Below, one piece after another: positions 61,141 through 64,000 of a stretch of DNA of 64,000 bases (the first letter of the stretch is position 1; every line of letters begins with the position of its first letter). The position numbers were made by a program, and so were the translations under genes. The DNA comes from Diphasiastrum complanatum. Its lineage: Eukaryota > Streptophyta > Lycopodiopsida > Lycopodiales > Lycopodiaceae. Location of the stretch: NCBI GenBank assembly GCA_029204225.1, contig CM055111.1:2116421-2180420 (forward strand). The letters are read 5' to 3'. The notes under the pieces were generated by a model. It worked only from the letters and a program-made list of their open reading frames with translations, did not search any database and was not told where the DNA came from.

Positions 61141-62687
61141 AACTCTAATCAAGATAGAGTTTTCTTAATCGAAACCCATTATATAAGAGACAACTCTAAT
61201 CAAATAGGATGTTCTTAGTCGAATCATTGAATTGAATGAACATCTAGATTTCTACTTATCTATACTCTCATATTGGTCGTCTCATCGAATCGAGTTGACT
61301 ATAGACTATTGACTATCAGCTAACTATTGACTATCGACCATCGACCGTCAACCATATTCATGGTACCACTCAAAATGGAGTATTTTCTCTTTCGAATCCG
61401 ATGCAGACTACGTCACTATTCGATCATGCTCCTGTATCTAGATACTTATCATTGTCCGCTTATTAAGTACAGTTCAAAATGCATAATGTACTGATCAGAT
61501 TAGTCTTTTGTTGTAAACACTCACTTAGAGTTGAACACATCGTTTACAAGAACTGATTAGTTGATAAACTCTATTATTTTATATGTATATAGACACAGAG
61601 TGTAGGATCATAATAAGCAAGACAATAAGTAAAAAAAGAAGAAAAATGTGAGAGCAATCTAAGATGATAGACAAATTGACTTATTGTCAATTTTTGCTGA
61701 AGAAGCATAGGAGGATCATAGCGCTTAGCACACAACTATTGTGAACCTCATTGGTCATAATATTTCTTTTATAATCTAATCATTGTATTTCAACAACTTT
61801 CATTCACAGAAAGTCATTACTATTGATACTCTACATCATGCCAAAAGTCGTCCTAACCCATGCAATAGCTCCACATGTCATTAGATGTGTGACTGGGTCC
61901 TCACAAGGTTATTAATTACATTTCTGGCCTAGTCTGGAATAATGAGGCATAACCAATAACCTCGTACATTAGAGTACTGGGTGTTGGGGATATTCGATGA
62001 TGTAGTGAAGTGTCTAAACAGTTCTCCCCAAGAAGAAAGCAATAATTTACTTTACTCAGGAATGATCTTTCGATATTCAGTCGGATTACTAGTAATTATA
62101 TCATTCATATAGCTTAGCAGAATATCTCATGTAGGTGTCATTGACAACCATGAAGCGTGCGAATAATTCAGACATCCGTGATAGCCATACATTAATCTAT
62201 GGAATAAGAGTATTTTTTATTTAGAGAGGAAGGAACACGAGAGCATTCAACTATGATTAGCATATATGTTTGGAGATACTAGGGCCTTGCATGGGCACAT
62301 GCACAGATAAAGCAGGGGCTATATCCTCTAGGAGAAACTCGTCTTACTCTCATTCTTGTTATGTGATTTCATTGCTGGTTTTCTTTCTTCACATCTGCAT
62401 CCTATCATGTGGTTTGGGGTTGATGCTATTATAAATTGATCAGTACATTTCATATTTCCTATTCTCCTATGTAATGTGCATTGTGTGTTTACATAATTCT
62501 TTCTCTTGTCTCTCTATAACAAGAGTGGAGTGAAAGGAAATCACCTCAAGATCCTACTTACAAGACACACACAAAGAATAAAGATGGAGCAAAACTATCC
62601 AACCGATGAGAAGCTTAGTCACAAAATTCCTTTTGGCCAAAAATGGGTAAAATTTTCGCAATTAAAAACACACACACTCACACACAC
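61140..62687. other. Upstream region of GCP4
   Basis: Contains short TTGACTAT(C/A)GACC repeats at about 61308-61352. No gene was recognised. Promoter elements of GCP4 should lie in its right part; TATAAATTG at about 62431 is a weak candidate. Confidence 0.35.

Positions 62688-62748
<61 letters not shown>
62688..62748 (+). repeat. Compound (CT)n(CA)n microsatellite before GCP4
   Basis: About 20 bases of (CT) pass into about 40 bases of (CA), ending 65 bp before the GCP4 ATG. ACACACAC and CACTCACAC runs precede it from 62668. Confidence 0.9.
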
Positions 62749-62750
<2 letters not shown>

Positions 62751-62812
62751 TTCTTGTGCTTTTTTGCTGGAAGCATTCTGGTTTCAGACGAGATCCTTTG
62801 TTCTTCAAGCAA

Positions 62813-63048
62813 ATGTTGCACGAGCTGCTTCTGGCGCTGGTAGGTTGCACAGGAGATGTGTTTGTGGACAAAGCATCGGAGGCGCGGCTTGCTGCACAGC
62901 CAAGAGGACGTGCAGGTGTGCGCCTGCGGGATTCGGAGGCGCCGGAGGATGATGAAGTAGAAGAAGATAATGGTGATGAGAATGAGATTGTGGAAGAGTG
63001 CACGTTTCGCGTTGCTCCCGACTTGACGTTCATTTCCTCCTCGGAAAG
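62813..63048 (+). CDS. GCP4: Gamma-tubulin complex protein 4, first coding exon (partial gene)
   Basis: The ATG at 62813 opens MLHELLLALVGCTGDVFVD, which matches the highly conserved start of plant and animal GCP4 (M-HELLLAL-G-TGD). The exon ends CTFRVAPDLTFISSSER, matching the conserved TFKLAPDISF--PSER, with a phase-2 donor GAAAG|GTAAAA at 63049. Between these blocks lies a lineage-specific insert: an Arg/Ala part (EARLAAQPRGRAGVRLRD) and an acidic run (EDDEVEEDNGDENEIVEE), longer than the linker I know from Arabidopsis. Known role: GCP4 is part of the gamma-tubulin ring complex that nucleates microtubules. The rest of the gene lies right of the window. Upstream in-frame codons reach 62756, but only the 62813 start gives the family N-terminus. 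Confidence 0.9.
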
Positions 63049-64000
63049 GTAAAATGAAGTAGTTTATGTGAAGTCTTGTTTAACTTGGAAATGAGAATCA
63101 TCCTTCCTCTGTAAGCAGTGATTTCTACGATTGTGTGAGGAAATTTAAGTTTCCGCTGTGAGAAAGAGAGATCATAAATGCTTCAGTAGCTCCATTGTCT
63201 TTGATCATAATGTCATTATGCGAACTCGTGACATCATGGGATTCCTGATATTCAAATTTAACTCGACAATTCTGGGAAATTTTCAACTATCCAGCTGCCA
63301 ATTTCAAATAGTCCATTTCCTGTGAGTTAGCTTATTTGAAGGTTCGGACGTTCCCTTTTGTCTTAGTCTGATTCTTATTAAGTTCCATGTGTGGCTGGTA
63401 AGGGAGGTATATCTGGTTTGCATCGAGTCCATTGTGCATTCACTAAAAAAAAGAGAGTGTTTTAACACATGCAGTTGAGTCACTCAGCGTGTTGAAGGTA
63501 ATTGGTATTGTAAGGTCGATGGATGATGGATCGTAGAAGATGAACCGGGACATTAAAGTTAAAGTAATATTCTACGTCAATCTTGAGTCATGTTAGCAAA
63601 TGCACACGTCTTATTATTATTACCTCTATTTACCATATTTCATGTTGCTAATATATATATATTATTTGCAAGAAGTAAATATACTAGTATATTTTCACAA
63701 ATGTACAGATACAAAGGGAAGTAGGCAACTCAAGGTCAGTCCAGTTTCATTGCCTAGAAAGGCAAGCTATACAAACAAAAAAACATGGACTATAGCACTC
63801 CACATGGACTATAGCACTCCACGTAGGGAGGCAGTCCAAGATAGCTAAATAGTATGCAGGAGAAAAGTAGCAAAACGGAAACAAGCAGAAGCCGAAAGAG
63901 CGGGAGCCGATCCCTCAAAAACCTGCTGGTTCCATGCCGTCCAAATCTTCCATAAGGCCGCTAACCTGTAGACATGCCAGAAGGTCAGAATAGAGTGACC
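63049..64000 (+). other. GCP4: GCP4 intron 1 (continues beyond window)
   Basis: It starts GTAAAATG. The next expected coding block (RD-IERLI-LGFYYREL) is not found before the window end, so the intron exceeds 950 bp. It contains a short tandem CACATGGACTATAGCACTC duplication at about 63782-63822. Confidence 0.65.

Overview
The window is nuclear DNA of a land plant. Two conserved plant genes are present in part: a C-terminal ALF4/Glomulin homologue (coding exons from 6737 to 32521, + strand) and the first coding exon of gamma-tubulin complex protein 4, GCP4 (62813-63048, + strand). GT-AG introns, Copia and Gypsy retrotransposons primed by the plant initiator-Met site TGGTATCAGAGC, hAT transposons and L1-like LINEs all agree with this. 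Introns are long and full of transposons, and the proteins have drifted from the flowering-plant forms I remember. That suggests a large-genome plant, perhaps a non-flowering lineage, but I cannot name the species from sequence alone.

Layout. 1-3600: hAT-A, a decayed hAT transposase (- strand). 3600-6736: AT-rich DNA, one unexplained ORF and short duplications. 6737-32521: the 3' ten exons of the ALF4 homologue. Its 5.8-kb intron holds hAT-B and a fragment of a third hAT. Its 12.6-kb intron holds a cluster of LINE copies (A to E) and the 5' end of an LTR element. A small hAT-type MITE with a perfect 8-bp target duplication lies in another intron, and a LINE fragment lies in the last. The N-terminal exons of the gene must lie left of the window or be undetected. 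32522-36700: no gene recognised. 36780-42000: two degraded Copia elements (1 and 2) joined head to head. 43065-43433: a small ORF for a secreted-looking protein with eight cysteines, which ends nine bases before the LTR of Copia-3. 43443-50330: Copia-3 (- strand), with LTRs, primer site and gag-pol, disrupted by other sequence including a + strand LTR. 50570-51950: Copia-4. 52400-55150: a minisatellite, a G-poor leader and the gag of a Ty3/Gypsy element. 56500-58300: Copia-5 with an odd insertion in its RNase H. 58780-60690: Copia-6 (- strand). 60770-61140: a Gypsy RT/RNase H scrap. 62688-64000: a CT/CA microsatellite, GCP4 exon 1 and its first intron.

What stands out most is the LINE family. 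Its copies end in a conserved stem-loop and ATTAATAAAGC, followed by a (TC)n tail instead of poly(A). Three copies begin directly after such a (TC)n tract, giving head-to-tail chains, and one locus carries two ORF1 units with no endonuclease or RT. The two hAT copies share a nearly identical body but have unrelated C-terminal tails. No CRISPR, bacterial operon or rRNA gene is present, and no tRNA gene was recognised. Coordinates of exons and termini were read by eye; approximate ones are stated as such.
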